Source of the DNA: DASPKT01 sp035627915
Lineage (GTDB): Bacteria; Pseudomonadota; Alphaproteobacteria; Azospirillales; Azospirillaceae
NCBI GenBank assembly: GCA_035627915.1
Contig: DASPKT010000132.1
Location: forward strand, 1-10,470
Reading direction: 5' to 3'
Length of the DNA stretch: 10,470 bases
Part shown: one piece after another, positions 6,467 to 10,470 of the stretch
How the letters are laid out: each line of letters starts with the position of its first letter
How positions within the stretch are numbered: position 1 is the stretch's first letter
The notes under the pieces: generated by a model
The model's database searches: none
Seen by the model: the letters and a program-made list of their open reading frames with translations, nothing else
Told to the model about the DNA's origin: nothing
Program-made: the position numbers and the translations under genes

Positions 6467-6513
6467 CCACTACAGGAGGTATACGGCCGGAAAATTTGGA
6501 CAAAATCTCGTTG
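6467..6513 (+). promoter_or_regulatory. Possible degenerate tandem NrdR boxes
   Basis: Two 16-bp stretches, 6467-6482 and 6498-6513, match the NrdR box consensus as I remember it (ACACWATATMTWGTGT type) at about 9 and 10 of 16 positions. Their starts are 31 bp apart, the spacing known for tandem NrdR sites, which repress ribonucleotide reductase genes when dATP is high. The second overlaps the proposed -35 of nrdJ. The matches are weak and I looked for them knowing the downstream gene, so this is a hypothesis only. Confidence 0.2.
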
Positions 6514-6539
6514 CTGCACGAAACCTCGTGGCCTAGGCT
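6511..6539 (+). promoter_or_regulatory. Candidate nrdJ promoter
   Basis: TTGCTG at 6511-6516 and TAGGCT at 6534-6539 are 17 bp apart. Both hexamers match consensus at only 3 of 6 positions, but the -10 is identical to the one proposed for the DUF2339 gene and the spacing is ideal. Predicted transcription start is near 6546, giving a leader of about 86 nt. The spacer contains the perfect inverted repeat CACGA-AACC-TCGTG at 6517-6530, where a bound regulator would block RNA polymerase. Confidence 0.3.
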
Positions 6540-6631
6540 CCCGTTAGCCACAGCATCTAGGGGGCGGGTGCTGACGCGCCGCGTGCGCGCCACTCCACCG
6601 GCACACCACAGGAACCAAGGAAACGGGCGCC

Positions 6632-10402
<3,771 letters not shown>

Positions 10403-10419
10403 GGGGGCGAGCGGTATAG

Positions 10420-10434
10420 CGGTTTGCTAAACCG
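10420..10434 (+). other. Small hairpin after nrdJ
   Basis: CGGTTT (10420-10425) and AAACCG (10429-10434) form a 6-bp stem with a GCT loop, 17 nt after the nrdJ stop codon; flanking A-T and G-T pairs could add two more. No U run follows. It may be a 3'-end stability element paired with the stronger hairpin further on. Confidence 0.4.
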
Positions 10435-10448
10435 TTGACGTGAAAGCG

Positions 10449-10470
10449 GCCCCGGGGGTGACCCCGGGGC
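10449..10470 (+). terminator. GC hairpin downstream of nrdJ, at window edge
   Basis: GCCCCGGGG at 10449-10457 pairs perfectly with CCCCGGGGC at 10462-10470 around a GTGA loop: a 9-bp all-GC stem starting 46 nt after the nrdJ stop. Any further stem base pair and the U tract expected of an intrinsic terminator would lie beyond the window, so the call is likely but not complete. Confidence 0.65.

Larger units (their letters stand above)
6338..6631. promoter_or_regulatory. Divergent intergenic region, flippase-like gene / nrdJ
   Basis: This 294-bp gene-free stretch must carry the promoters of both divergent genes. It holds an AT-rich island around 6491-6507, unusual in this GC-rich window. It also has small inverted repeats at 6446-6459 (GTCCG-CCCC-CGGAC) and 6517-6530 (CACGA-AACC-TCGTG), an isolated strong Shine-Dalgarno-like AGGAGGT at 6474-6480 with no start codon at proper distance, and the nrdJ ribosome binding site AAGGA at 6617-6621, 10 nt before the ATG. 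I find no cobalamin riboswitch core, although class II reductases in other bacteria can have one. Confidence 0.5.

Noticed and set aside
5238..6593. A second long minus-strand open frame overlapping the flippase-like gene
   Set aside because: Arg/Gly/Ala-rich out-of-frame reading; only the other frame shows hydrophobic segments and family motifs.
6430..6631. Cobalamin riboswitch before nrdJ
   Set aside because: Stretches such as GCGCCACTCC and GGTGGAACGTCC vaguely recall parts of the B12 box, but the conserved core is not present in order.

Overview
The window reads as a chromosomal segment of a very GC-rich alphaproteobacterium, most likely in the Rhodospirillales and of an Azospirillum-like type. 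I base this on strong G/C bias at third codon positions, on the NDUFA12-type complex I subunit next to a DUF2155 gene and aat (a neighbourhood I know from alphaproteobacteria), and on the long class II ribonucleotide reductase NrdJ. The taxonomic call is inference from gene content, not from a search.

Layout. Positions 1-271 are non-coding: four tandem 22-bp units, an inverted fifth copy and a C-rich tract. A plus-strand pair follows: a DUF2339 multi-spanning membrane protein (272-2905) and aat, the leucyl/phenylalanyl-tRNA-protein transferase (2902-3552), joined by an ATGA stop/start overlap. Three minus-strand genes then run towards aat in the order NDUFA12-like subunit (5122-4733), mlaD (4612-4037) and a secreted DUF2155 protein (3983-3489). 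The DUF2155 and aat genes are convergent and share 64 bp, within which both proteins keep their typical C-terminal motifs. A further minus-strand gene (6337-5252) encodes a lysylphosphatidylglycerol-flippase-like membrane protein without a synthase domain. A 294-bp divergent intergenic region separates it from nrdJ (6632-10402), the adenosylcobalamin-dependent ribonucleotide reductase, which is followed by GC-rich hairpins at the window end.

Functional picture. The content is mostly housekeeping: N-degron tagging (Aat), respiratory complex I assembly or stability (NDUFA12 homologue), envelope lipid traffic (MlaD and the flippase-like protein), a periplasmic protein of unknown role (DUF2155), a membrane protein of unknown role (DUF2339) and DNA precursor synthesis (NrdJ). 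I see no mobile element, CRISPR array, defence island, tRNA or rRNA, and no convincing novel multi-gene system. The points most worth a second look are the dual-coding aat/DUF2155 overlap, the repeat cluster at the left edge, a possible leaderless DUF2339 transcript, the architecture of the nrdJ upstream region (candidate NrdR boxes, an inverted repeat inside the promoter spacer, no visible cobalamin riboswitch), and the 13-bp GC hairpin abutting the NDUFA12 stop codon.
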